From: Parvularcula sp.
Lineage (GTDB): Bacteria; Pseudomonadota; Alphaproteobacteria; Caulobacterales; Parvularculaceae
Assembly (NCBI GenBank): GCA_002704915.1
Contig: PAIP01000033.1
Coordinates: 1-64,000, forward strand
DNA length: 64,000 nucleotides
Reading direction: 5' to 3'
Shown here one piece after another: positions 25,719 to 34,004 of this stretch. Under the pieces are notes generated by a model. The model was not told where the DNA came from, did no database searches, and was given only the letters and a program-made list of their open reading frames with translations. The position numbers and the translations under genes are program-made. How positions within the stretch are numbered: the first letter of the stretch is position 1; each line of letters starts with the position of its first letter.

Positions 25719-26447
25719 ATGAATGCGGCGAAACCGGCGCTGGTCCTTCTGCCAGGTCTCTTATGCGATGAGACCGTCTGGCGCGCGCAGGTTCGGTCTT
25801 TTTCCGGAAAGGCTGGTGTCTTCGTCGCGGACTATGGAGATGCGGACAGCATTTCCCTGATGGCGGAGCGGGCGCTTGACGCCGCGCCTGACCGCTTTGC
25901 GCTTGTCGGCCATTCCATGGGCGCGCGCGTCGCGCTTGAAGTGATGCGCATGGCCCCTGAGAAAGTGGAGCGTCTGGCGCTCCTCGATACAGGCGTGCAT
26001 CGCGTTCAATCCGGCGAACATGAGAAGCGCCAGCGGCTCGTAGATCTGGCGCAGGATGAAGGCATGGAGGCGCTGTGCAACGCCTGGCTGCCGCCCATGG
26101 TGCATCCCAAATTCAGGGAAGATGACGTCTTCATGCGCCCGCTGCGTGAAATGGTGACGCGCTTCACGCCGGACCTCTTCGCCAGGCAGATCCGGGCTTT
26201 GCTGACGCGGCCGGATACGGGGCCCGCCCTTGACGCCATTGATTGTCCGGTTCTGGTTGGCGTCGGCCGTCAGGATGAGTGGAGCCCGGTTCGTCAGCAC
26301 GAAGACATATTCGCCCGTATTGGCGGCAATGCGAAAATGGTTGTTTTCGAGGAAGCCGGACATATGGCGCCCTATGAAGCCCCTCAGTCCGTAAATGCTG
26401 CGCTTTCGGAGTGGTTTTCAGGAATGTCAGTGGGGGGCGGTCGTTGA
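25719..26447 (+). CDS. Alpha/beta-fold hydrolase
   Basis: 242 residues. The nucleophile elbow GHSMGARVAL gives the catalytic Ser near residue 66; the acid is likely Asp in the VGRQDEWSP loop and the base His in EEAGHMAPYE near the C-terminus. It starts 16 nt after the hydratase-lyase gene. In this operon it may hydrolyse feruloyl-type esters or an acyl-CoA/thioester, a common partner of hydroxycinnamate genes. The small size and absence of a signal peptide place it in the cytoplasm. Confidence 0.85.
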   Translation: MNAAKPALVLLPGLLCDETVWRAQVRSFSGKAGVFVADYGDADSISLMAERALDAAPDRFALVGHSMGARVALEVMRMAPEKVERLALLDTGVHRVQSGEHEKRQRLVDLAQDEGMEALCNAWLPPMVHPKFREDDVFMRPLREMVTRFTPDLFARQIRALLTRPDTGPALDAIDCPVLVGVGRQDEWSPVRQHEDIFARIGGNAKMVVFEEAGHMAPYEAPQSVNAALSEWFSGMSVGGGR

Positions 26448-26505
26448 GGGCGGCAATCGGAGCTGTTAGGGTTTCGGCACTGGCCGGCAAGCCGGGGGAA
26501 GCGAC

Positions 26506-26982
26506 ATGTCTGTCATCAGCGTAGAGAACAAGCCGGTTCTGCAGCTTCTCGATGATCGGTCCCCGGACGTTCGCACGGAATTTTTGAACAATCTCGCCGG
26601 CTATCGTCTGCGCCAGGTCTCCAACGCCTTCATGTCGGATTTCGCCGCCGCCATGACCGGCACCGGCATGCGGCCTGTTCAGGTTTCTATTCTGTCTGTC
26701 GTCGACGAGAATCCCGGCGTGCGCCAGGGCGAAATCGGGCGGGCGCTTGGGGTCGCGCGCGCCAATATGGCGCCGCTGATGGCCGAACTGGAGGGCATGA
26801 AGCTCCTTGAGCGTATCCCGGATGAAGCCGACCGCCGGGCCGTTTCGGTGTTTCTCACAAAATCGGGGCAGGCAATGCTCAAGAATTGCAAGGCGCGCAT
26901 TCGCGCGCATGAGCACCGGACCCTGGGCAGATTGACGGAAAGCGAGCGCAAAACATTGCTGCGCCTGCTGAACAAGATATAA
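26506..26982 (+). CDS. MarR-family regulator (FerC/CouR-like candidate)
   Basis: 158 residues with a central winged helix: VRQGEIGRALGVARANMAPLM recognition region near residue 80 and the wing with DEADRRAVSVFLT near 108. The ribosome-site area is GGGGGAAGCGAC. Position downstream of hydroxycinnamoyl-CoA hydratase-lyase strongly suggests a repressor relieved by hydroxycinnamoyl-CoA thioesters, acting at the palindrome at 24792-24814 (inference). It is followed by the MFS gene. Confidence 0.88.
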   Translation: MSVISVENKPVLQLLDDRSPDVRTEFLNNLAGYRLRQVSNAFMSDFAAAMTGTGMRPVQVSILSVVDENPGVRQGEIGRALGVARANMAPLMAELEGMKLLERIPDEADRRAVSVFLTKSGQAMLKNCKARIRAHEHRTLGRLTESERKTLLRLLNKI

Positions 26983-27012
26983 CTGTAAAAAAGTCTCACA
27001 GGGATGAAATCG

Positions 27013-28335
27013 ATGAGCTCAAAAGACCCGCGCGAGATTCTCGCGAACTCGCCCATGGGAACCTTTCAGGTGATCGCCGTGGGCATGTGCGTGCTCCTCA
27101 ATGCCCTTGACGGCTTTGACGTGCTCTCCATTAGTTTCGCCGCGCCGGGCATCGCCAGCGAGTGGGGTGTCGACCGCGCCGCGCTCGGCATTGTCCTTTC
27201 CATGGAGCTGATCGGCATGGCCGTCGGATCGGTGGTGATCGGCAGCGTCGCCGATGTGATCGGGCGCCGACCCACGATCCTGATCTGCCTTACGGCCATG
27301 GCTATCGGCATGGGTCTCGCTGCAACTGCGAACGGGATTGAAATCCTGTCCGTCTATCGCTTCGCCACCGGGCTCGGCATAGGCGGCGTTCTGGCGGCCA
27401 CAAACGCCATGGTCGCCGAATACGCCAACGCCAAACGAAAAAGTCTCGCCGTAACGACAATGGCGGCCGGTTATCCCATCGGCGCGATTATCGGCGGAAC
27501 CATCGCCTCCATGTTGCTGGCTTATTACGACTGGCGGGCCGTGTTTATTTTCGGCGCTGTCATGACGGTGATTTTCATCCCGCTCATCTGGTACTTCCTC
27601 CCGGAGTCGATTGAATTTCTGTCTCAGAAGAGACCTGCCGGCGCGCTTGAAAAGATCAATTCGACGCTGAAGCGCATGGGGCATGAAACCGTCTCCGAGA
27701 TGCCGGTTGTCGTGGAGGAGCCGAAGAAAATCGGCGTGGGCCGTCTGTTCGGTCCGGAGCTGGCGCGGACAACGACAATCCTCACCTTCGCCTATTTCGC
27801 GCATATCATGACCTTCTATTTCTATTTGAAATGGATTCCGAAAATCGTCGTCGATCTTGGTTTCGAGCCGTCGCTCGCCGGCAGCGTTCTGGTCTGGGCC
27901 AATGTGGGCGGAGCGAGCGGGGCCATCTTGCTTGGTCTTCTCGCCATGAAATACGGAATCCGCGCGCTGGTGATCGGCGCCATGCTTGTTGGCGGGGCCA
28001 TGGTGACCTTGTTTGGCCAGGCGCCCTCAGACCTCGCCAAGCTGTCCGTCATCGCCTGTGTGGCCGGCTTCTTCACCAATGCCGCGATTGTCGGCCTCTA
28101 TGCGATTTTCGCTCATTCCTTCCCGACGGAAGTGCGCGCCGGCGGCACCGGCTTTGTGATTGGCGTCGGCCGCGGCGGCGCGGCCCTGGGGCCGGTGATT
28201 GCGGGCTTCCTGTTCGAAAGCGGCTATGGCCTTTCCATGGTCGCGGTTTTCATGGCGATGGGCTCCATATGTGCTGCGCTGGCGTTGGTGCTGCTTGGGC
28301 GCCCTCGTAATTCCGCCGCTCAGCCTGCGGAGTAA
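27013..28335 (+). CDS. MFS transporter, aromatic acid:H+ symporter (AAHS) family
   Basis: 440 residues from ATG 27013, favoured over ATG 27004 because AGGGA lies 8-9 nt upstream. Twelve membrane segments are apparent. The AAHS hallmark DGFD occurs in TM1 (NALDGFDVLSISF), and the MFS loop GSVADVIGRRPT follows TM2. PcaK, VanK and related symporters import 4-hydroxybenzoate, vanillate or protocatechuate. Here it most likely imports ferulate or p-coumarate for the adjacent hydratase-lyase. Confidence 0.9.
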   Translation: MSSKDPREILANSPMGTFQVIAVGMCVLLNALDGFDVLSISFAAPGIASEWGVDRAALGIVLSMELIGMAVGSVVIGSVADVIGRRPTILICLTAMAIGMGLAATANGIEILSVYRFATGLGIGGVLAATNAMVAEYANAKRKSLAVTTMAAGYPIGAIIGGTIASMLLAYYDWRAVFIFGAVMTVIFIPLIWYFLPESIEFLSQKRPAGALEKINSTLKRMGHETVSEMPVVVEEPKKIGVGRLFGPELARTTTILTFAYFAHIMTFYFYLKWIPKIVVDLGFEPSLAGSVLVWANVGGASGAILLGLLAMKYGIRALVIGAMLVGGAMVTLFGQAPSDLAKLSVIACVAGFFTNAAIVGLYAIFAHSFPTEVRAGGTGFVIGVGRGGAALGPVIAGFLFESGYGLSMVAVFMAMGSICAALALVLLGRPRNSAAQPAE

Positions 28336-28367
28336 AACCGCCTCTAAAAGCCACGGAGCCCCCGTGC

Positions 28368-29021
28368 ATGACGATCGATCTGCATATGTGGCCGACCGGA
28401 AACGGCTACAAAATCCTCATCATGCTTGAGGAGTGCGATCTCGATTATAAAATCAAATGGGTGAATATCTTTGAGGGCGATCAGTTCAAGAAAGATTTCC
28501 TCAAGATTTCGCCAAACAACAAGATGCCGGCGATCGTCGATCATGATGCGGCCGACGGCAAGCCGCTGTCGATTTTTGAATCCGGCGCCATTCTGCAATA
28601 TCTGGGGCGCAAGACCGGCAAGTTCTATCCGGAAGAGGAGCGCCGTCGCGCCGAGACGGATCAATGGCTGTTCTGGCAGGTGGGCGGTCTCGGTCCCATG
28701 GCCGGCCAGGCGCATCATTTCGTGCATTATGCGGAAAATAAAATTCCTTATGCTGTTGAGCGATTTTCAAAGGAAACGAACCGTCTCTACGGGGTCATGA
28801 ACAAGCGGCTGCAAGCCTATGACTTCCTTGCGGGCGATTATTCCATTGCGGATATGGCGGCGTTCCCGTGGGTGCGCCGTTATGCGTGGCAGGGCGTTGA
28901 CATTGACCACTATCCAAATGTCAAAAGCTGGTATGCCCGCATTGAGGAGCGCCCGGCTGTGCAACGCGCGCTCGCCATCGGCGCGGAGAAAATGCCGCCA
29001 GTCGAGTCTGCAAAAGATTAA
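28368..29021 (+). CDS. Nu-class glutathione S-transferase
   Basis: 217 residues with Nu-class (YfcG-like) features: the N-terminal WPTGNGYKI, with Thr10 and Asn12 replacing catalytic Tyr/Ser, NNKMPAIVDHD, FESGAILQYLGRK, and the C-domain GGLGPMAGQAHHF. Nu-class enzymes bind two GSH molecules and reduce disulfides. In Novosphingobium aromaticivorans a Nu-class GST releases glutathione from beta-etherase products. With three LigF-like proteins in the window, that glutathione-lyase role is a good hypothesis here. It is 32 nt downstream of the symporter gene. Confidence 0.87.
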   Translation: MTIDLHMWPTGNGYKILIMLEECDLDYKIKWVNIFEGDQFKKDFLKISPNNKMPAIVDHDAADGKPLSIFESGAILQYLGRKTGKFYPEEERRRAETDQWLFWQVGGLGPMAGQAHHFVHYAENKIPYAVERFSKETNRLYGVMNKRLQAYDFLAGDYSIADMAAFPWVRRYAWQGVDIDHYPNVKSWYARIEERPAVQRALAIGAEKMPPVESAKD

Positions 29022-29031
29022 GCTTCGCGCG

Positions 29032-29520
29032 CTAGTCGTGAATGCGCCGCAGATAGTCGATCAGCGTGCGGGTTTCCTGTTTTGTAAAACGGCTTTTCAA
29101 CCATTCTTCGTGTTCGCGCACTGCTTCTTTCGCTTCCTTCAGAACCTTTTGTCCTGTGGGCGTCAGTTTCAACGTTTGCTTTCGGCCGTCGCTGGCGGAT
29201 TGACCGCGGCGCAACAGGCGCCGGCCTTCGAGACGATTGATGATGGCCATGACCGTTGCGCGATCCATCCGCAGCCGCTTGGCGAGATCGGTCTGCGCAA
29301 TTCCCGGATGATCGTCCACCAGCCACAAAACCGACACTTGCTTTTGCGTCATGTCCAGTTCGGAAAACGTGTCCATGAAATGGCGGTAGACAGCCGTATA
29401 GGCGAGGCGAATATGGAACCCGACAATATCGTCGATTTCGCCGATATCGGCTGTTTCGCCCTCTTGATGTTGATCAATTACGGACTGCGCTTTTTTCTTA
29501 TTCTGATTGCGTTTTGTCAC
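29032..29520 (-). CDS. MarR-family regulator
   Basis: About 162 residues from GTG 29520, which has AGGGACAGGGGC upstream; ATG 29553 would add 11 residues but falls inside the divergent promoter. The winged helix covers about 60-130: IAQTDLAKRLRMDRATVMAII and a wing ending SDGRKQTLKLT. The C-terminal helix is basic. It is divergent from the lignostilbene dioxygenase gene, and its gene start lies about 35 nt from that promoter's -10, so it is the probable local repressor. Confidence 0.87.
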   Translation of the reverse strand: MTKRNQNKKKAQSVIDQHQEGETADIGEIDDIVGFHIRLAYTAVYRHFMDTFSELDMTQKQVSVLWLVDDHPGIAQTDLAKRLRMDRATVMAIINRLEGRRLLRRGQSASDGRKQTLKLTPTGQKVLKEAKEAVREHEEWLKSRFTKQETRTLIDYLRRIHD

Positions 29521-29531
29521 GCCCCTGTCCC

Positions 29532-29560
29532 TTGGCTCCCTGAGGGCTACCATATACAAT
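29532..29560 (+). promoter_or_regulatory. Promoter for the lignostilbene dioxygenase operon
   Basis: TTGGCT (29532-29537), a 17-nt spacer and TACAAT (29555-29560). The ribosome site CAGGAGAAAG and ATG 29580 follow at once, giving a leader of about 12-15 nt. A weak dyad, TATACAATTCTGATA, overlaps the -10 and could bind the divergent MarR protein. Confidence 0.5.
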
Positions 29561-29579
29561 TCTGATACAGGAGAAAGCC

Positions 29580-31046
29580 ATGGTTCACTTCCCCGATACA
29601 ATGAGTTTTACTGGCTTCAACACCCCTTCGCGGGTGGAAGCGGATATATACGATCTGGATGTTGAGGGGGAAGTCCCCAAGGGAATGCATGGGGCGTTTT
29701 ATCGCGTTCAGCCTGATCCGCAGTTTCCCCCGCTGCTCGGCGATGACATCGCCTTTAACGGCGATGGAATGATCACGCAGTTTCGCTTCTCTGACGGAAA
29801 AGTCAGCTTTCGCCAACGCTGGGCGAAAACCGACAAATGGAACCTCGAAAACCAAGCCGGCAAGGCGCTTTTCGGCGCCTATCGCAATCCGCTCACCGAC
29901 GATCCGTCCGTAAAAGGACAGATTCGCGGCACGGCGAACACCAATGCCTGGATCCATGGCGGAAAGTTGTACGCCCTGAAGGAGGATTCGCCGGCATTGG
30001 TGATGGACCCGGTAACGCTGGAGACGGATGGCTACACCAAGTTCGGCGGCATGACGGGCGAGACTTTTACCGCACATCCGAAGATCGATCCCAAAACAGG
30101 GAACATGGCGGCGTTCGGCTATGCCTCTAAGGGGGTCTTGACCCTCGATATGACCTATTACGAGATCGGACCAGACGGGAAGCTTCTCTATGAAATCTGG
30201 TTCGAAAATCCTTATTACGCGATGATGCACGATTTCGCGATTACGGAGGATTACGCGCTGTTTCACGTGGTGCCGTCCACATCGAATTGGGAACGCCTTG
30301 AAAAGGGGCTGCCGCATTTCGGTTTCGATACGACCATGCCGGTTTATTTCGGCGTTCTGCCCCGGCGCAAAGACGCGACCAAAGACGATATTCGCTGGTT
30401 CAAGACCGATAACTGCTTCGCCAGCCATGTGATGAACGCCTATCAGGAAGGCGACCGGATTCACTTTGATACGCCGCAGGCGAAGAACAACATGTTCCCG
30501 TTCTTCCCGGACGTGCATGGGGCGCCGTTCAACCCTGTGGAGGCGTCAAGCTATTTGACGCGCTGGACCGTCAACATGTCGTCGAACTCGGAAGAGTTCG
30601 AGAGCCAGAAGAAGCTGACCGACATGTTCGGAGAGTTCCCGCGCATCGACGACCGCTTCACCGGCAAGAAATACCGCCATGGCTGGATGCTGGTCGTGGA
30701 CATGGAGCAGCCTTGCGAGCTCAAGGGCGGCAGCGCCGGCGGCTTTCTGATGAACACGCTCGGCAAAGTGGATCACGAAACCGGCGAGGAGCAGAAATGG
30801 TGGGCGGGGCCCGTCTCTACGCTGCAGGAACCCTGTTTCATTCCGCGCTCGAAGGACGCGCCGGAAGGCGACGGCTGGATCGTCATGGTCTGCAACCGGC
30901 TCGAAGAGCATCGCAGCGATCTCCTCGTTTTCGATGCGCTCGACATCAAGAAAGGCCCTATCGCCACCGTGAAAATTCCGATCCGTCTTCGCTTCGGCCT
31001 GCATGGCAATTGGGCGGACGCCGACGACATCGGCATGGCGGCGTGA
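29580..31046 (+). CDS. lsdD: Lignostilbene alpha,beta-dioxygenase (carotenoid-oxygenase family)
   Basis: 488 residues, a seven-bladed propeller Fe(II) oxygenase. The four iron-binding histidines are His166 (TAHPKID), His217 (MMHDFA), His283 (ASHVMN) and His475 (GLHGNW), almost the same numbers as in sphingomonad LSD. The residues that recognise the 4-hydroxystilbene in LSD are also kept: Phe59, Tyr101 and Lys134. It should split lignostilbenes to two aldehydes such as vanillin and 5-formylferulate. Its stop overlaps the next gene start by one base (TGATG). The LsdD letter is assumed from the DUF3237 partner. Confidence 0.87.
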   Translation: MVHFPDTMSFTGFNTPSRVEADIYDLDVEGEVPKGMHGAFYRVQPDPQFPPLLGDDIAFNGDGMITQFRFSDGKVSFRQRWAKTDKWNLENQAGKALFGAYRNPLTDDPSVKGQIRGTANTNAWIHGGKLYALKEDSPALVMDPVTLETDGYTKFGGMTGETFTAHPKIDPKTGNMAAFGYASKGVLTLDMTYYEIGPDGKLLYEIWFENPYYAMMHDFAITEDYALFHVVPSTSNWERLEKGLPHFGFDTTMPVYFGVLPRRKDATKDDIRWFKTDNCFASHVMNAYQEGDRIHFDTPQAKNNMFPFFPDVHGAPFNPVEASSYLTRWTVNMSSNSEEFESQKKLTDMFGEFPRIDDRFTGKKYRHGWMLVVDMEQPCELKGGSAGGFLMNTLGKVDHETGEEQKWWAGPVSTLQEPCFIPRSKDAPEGDGWIVMVCNRLEEHRSDLLVFDALDIKKGPIATVKIPIRLRFGLHGNWADADDIGMAA

Positions 31047-31504
31047 TGATTAAACCGGAACTTGAATTCGTCTATGAGGCCGGTGGCGATCTGGGGGAGC
31101 CGATCCCGATCGGCGATACGCCCGATGGAACGCGCCGCATCATTCCGATTTTTTCGGGCCCCGTCGAGGGCCCGAAGATCAAAGGCGAACTTCTCGGCAA
31201 CGCAGCCGACTGGCAATTGACCCGGCATGACGGCGTCACCGTCGCCGACGCCATCTACGCCATGAAGACCGATGACGGCGTCGTTATTCAGATCCGCAAT
31301 CGCGGTCTGCGCCACGGACCGCCGGAGGTGATGAAACGCCTCATGTCAGGCGAAGAGGTGGACCCGGCGGAATATTATTTCCGCACGATCCCGGAGTTCA
31401 TTGCGCCAACTGGCAAATATGACTGGCTCAACAAGTCGGTCTTTATTTGCGCCGGCGCGCGGTACAAGCTTGGCATCAAGCTGTGGGTGTGGCGCGTGGT
31501 CTAA
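31046..31504 (+). CDS. DUF3237 protein, PhcF/PhcG-like decarboxylase candidate
   Basis: 152 residues starting in the TGATG overlap with the dioxygenase stop. The DUF3237 beta-barrel signature is visible: PELEFVYEAGGDLGEPIPIG, GPVEGPKIKGELLGNAADW, and a C-terminal YKLGIKLWVWRVV. As I recall, in SYK-6 the cofactor-free decarboxylases PhcF and PhcG, which turn the phenylcoumaran acid DCA-CC into a lignostilbene, belong to this family. Coupling to a lignostilbene dioxygenase gives a two-step make-and-cleave unit. No cofactor motif is seen. Confidence 0.8.
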   Translation: MIKPELEFVYEAGGDLGEPIPIGDTPDGTRRIIPIFSGPVEGPKIKGELLGNAADWQLTRHDGVTVADAIYAMKTDDGVVIQIRNRGLRHGPPEVMKRLMSGEEVDPAEYYFRTIPEFIAPTGKYDWLNKSVFICAGARYKLGIKLWVWRVV

Positions 31505-31506
31505 GG

Positions 31507-32265
31507 CTAAAGTTTTGTGATGGCGTTTCCGCCATCAACGAACATGGCCGATCCCGTTACGAAGCTCGCTTCATCCGAGGCGAGGAACAAAGCGCTTCTG
31601 GCGATTTCTTCAGGTTCGGCCATGCGTTTCAGGGCATGGAGAGATGCAATCATCTCGGCGGCGTCCGGATCGTCCGAGAAATCCCCTGCCATATCGGTCC
31701 GTGTGCCCCCAGGCAAGAGTGCGTTGACGCGGATGTTTTGAGCGCCGTATTCCGCCGCCAGACACTGCGCCATCCCGATCAATCCGGCTTTGCTGGCGGC
31801 GTAAGCGGTCATGCCCGGCAAACCCACGCCATGCCCGACAAAGCTTGATGTGAATATGATGGAGCCGCCTTGTGAAAGCATGAGCGGTATCTGACGCCGT
31901 GCGCAGAAAAAGGCGCCGGTAAGATTGGTCTCTATGGTTTCGCGCCAGACTTCCGGGGTGATCGATGTGCTGTTCGGTTCCATGCGGAGTATGCCTGCAT
32001 TGTTAAAGGCAATGTCGAGGCGGCCAAAATAACGTATCGCCGTCTCAGCGAGTTCTTCGCCAAAACCGGAGTCGCAGACGTCGCCGCAGACCGCGGCGGC
32101 CGTTCCACCCATGGCGGTTATTTCGTCCACAAGGTCGTCGAGCAGGAGTTTTCTGCGCGCACCGAGAACGAGCGCTGCGCCTTCCCTCGCAAACAACCGC
32201 GCGGTTGCCGCTCCGATACCGGAACTGGCGCCGGTAATAATCGCTGTTTTGCCTTTAAGCCGCAT
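31507..32265 (-). CDS. SDR family oxidoreductase
   Basis: 252 residues from ATG 32265 (GAGGCGACTC upstream). TGASSGIGAATARLFAREG near residue 10, NNAGILRME near 88, active-site Tyr/Lys in MTAYAASKAGLIG near 153, and VTGSAMFVDGG at the C-terminus. It is convergent with the DUF3237 gene, with only 2 nt between stops. It is 82 nt downstream of the MFS gene on the same strand, so it may end the ALDH-LigW-MFS operon. Substrate unknown. Confidence 0.87.
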   Translation of the reverse strand: MRLKGKTAIITGASSGIGAATARLFAREGAALVLGARRKLLLDDLVDEITAMGGTAAAVCGDVCDSGFGEELAETAIRYFGRLDIAFNNAGILRMEPNSTSITPEVWRETIETNLTGAFFCARRQIPLMLSQGGSIIFTSSFVGHGVGLPGMTAYAASKAGLIGMAQCLAAEYGAQNIRVNALLPGGTRTDMAGDFSDDPDAAEMIASLHALKRMAEPEEIARSALFLASDEASFVTGSAMFVDGGNAITKL

Positions 32266-32347
32266 GAGTCGCCTCGCTTTGATCCGACAAAGAAAGGCTA
32301 GGAGCGCGGCTCTTGAGGCGACACCCGAAAATTGCGATCGATTTGGA

Positions 32348-33982
32348 TTAGTCGGCTTCGCCCGCCGCCCTTGCGCGTTCAAGCAATTGCGGCTCGTCTT
32401 TCGGGATGCGCCAGACAAGGATCGCAAGTAAAGCGACAATGGCCGGCGCCACCCAGTAAACGCTCAAGATGGCGTCGCCGAGATTGCCTTCATTCACATC
32501 GCTGATCATGCCGACGGCGTATGGCCCCATGCCCATCCCCGTGATGGTCATCATGAGGATATAATAACTCATGACTGCGCCGCGCATGCGCGGCAGGACA
32601 AGATCGAGAAGCGAGGCGTAAATCGGCGGCAGCCACATGGTCAGGACTAATGAGTAGAAAACAAACCAGGTGAAAAAACCGCCGAGGGTCGGCGCCTTGT
32701 AAACTGCGAAGGCGAGAAACGGCGACACGCCCAGAGCGAACAGGGCGAGATACATGCGCCCGCCCTTGAACCGCTGGTTCATATAGTCGGACAGGGGGCC
32801 TGCGATTAGCGGGCCGACAATGCCGAGCAGGGTGATGAGGATGCTGAACTGAACGGCGATGGTTGTCTGCGAGCCTTCGAAATTCTGGATCGCATAGACC
32901 GCCGACCAGGACATGATGCCGTAATTGATAACCGATTGAAGTGCGGCGACAGCGATCAGCATGGCGACGGAAGGCTGTTTTATGATGACGGCGAAAGCCG
33001 GCCGGTCGCGAAGCGCGAGAGACTGCATCCAGCAGATGACGATATAGGCGCCGACGCCTGTAATGGACCATTGAAGCGCATTGCCGGTGAGCTCCAGCCC
33101 GCCGAGCCGCAGCGCGGTCGGGTTCACCGGGCGAAGACTATTGGTCCAGTGGGTCAAAAAGATAGAAAGGGCGGTGATCGCGATCGCTGCACCGATATTG
33201 ATGATCCAGATATTCGCCGGCGCTTTGCGGCGAACGAATTCGAACCACACAAAACCTGGCAGAATGCCCAGCAGCGTGTCGAGGCTGGCGCGAAAGGGCG
33301 CGGGGTCCGGTTTCGTGAGAACGCCGTCCGAGGCGCCGCGCAAGGGCTCGGGCAGTTTCAACAGAAGAAAGCTGAGGAGAATGCCGGGCGATGCGGCGAT
33401 CAGAAAGGCCGCCTGCCAGCCTTTAAGGCCAAGAGGGGCGTTGCCCTCCGCAAAGGCGCTTTCCCAGACGTCGGCGATGACGGCGCCGAGGCCGATGGCG
33501 CCGCCGAGGCCGAGCGCTACGGCGATCGCCATTGCGGCGCTCACCATGCCGCGCTGTTTTTTCGGAAAGAGATCGGAGAGCAGCGACATGCCTGCGGGCT
33601 GGGAACTCGCCTCGCCCACGCCCACGCCCAGCCGCGACAGGGCAAGCATGCCGAAACCGTTGGCGAAGCCGGCGAGGGCGGTCATGAGCGACCAGCCGAA
33701 GATGGAGATGCTCAAAAGCCTGGTGCGCACCCAGCCATCGGCAAGCCGGCCCAGGGGCAGGGAGAAGACGGAATAGAACAGTCCGAAGACGGCGCCGTAA
33801 AGCACGCCCATCTCCGCGTCGCCGATATTGAGATCCGCTTTGATGCGCGGCGCCAGGATCGCGAGAATCTGACGGTCCACCATGGACATGGCCGTCGTCA
33901 TCACCACAAGGAAAAGCCCATACCAGGCCATGGGCCCGCCGAGCTTTATTGGGCTCGCGCTCGCTTGGTCTTTCGCCGCCAT
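32348..33982 (-). CDS. MFS transporter, spinster-like
   Basis: 544 residues with about 12 membrane segments and an extra cytoplasmic/loop region near 220-260. TM1 contains MSMVDRQILAILAPRIK, followed by GRLADGWVRTRLL and GVGVGEASSQPAG. This Spns-like group is widely used by sphingomonads for aromatic acids, including biphenyl-type dimers. It lies 22 nt after ligW, so import of 5-carboxyvanillate or a precursor dimer acid is likely (inference). Confidence 0.87.
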   Translation of the reverse strand: MAAKDQASASPIKLGGPMAWYGLFLVVMTTAMSMVDRQILAILAPRIKADLNIGDAEMGVLYGAVFGLFYSVFSLPLGRLADGWVRTRLLSISIFGWSLMTALAGFANGFGMLALSRLGVGVGEASSQPAGMSLLSDLFPKKQRGMVSAAMAIAVALGLGGAIGLGAVIADVWESAFAEGNAPLGLKGWQAAFLIAASPGILLSFLLLKLPEPLRGASDGVLTKPDPAPFRASLDTLLGILPGFVWFEFVRRKAPANIWIINIGAAIAITALSIFLTHWTNSLRPVNPTALRLGGLELTGNALQWSITGVGAYIVICWMQSLALRDRPAFAVIIKQPSVAMLIAVAALQSVINYGIMSWSAVYAIQNFEGSQTTIAVQFSILITLLGIVGPLIAGPLSDYMNQRFKGGRMYLALFALGVSPFLAFAVYKAPTLGGFFTWFVFYSLVLTMWLPPIYASLLDLVLPRMRGAVMSYYILMMTITGMGMGPYAVGMISDVNEGNLGDAILSVYWVAPAIVALLAILVWRIPKDEPQLLERARAAGEAD

Positions 33983-34004
33983 GGTCCGCTTTTTCCTGTT
34001 CAGA

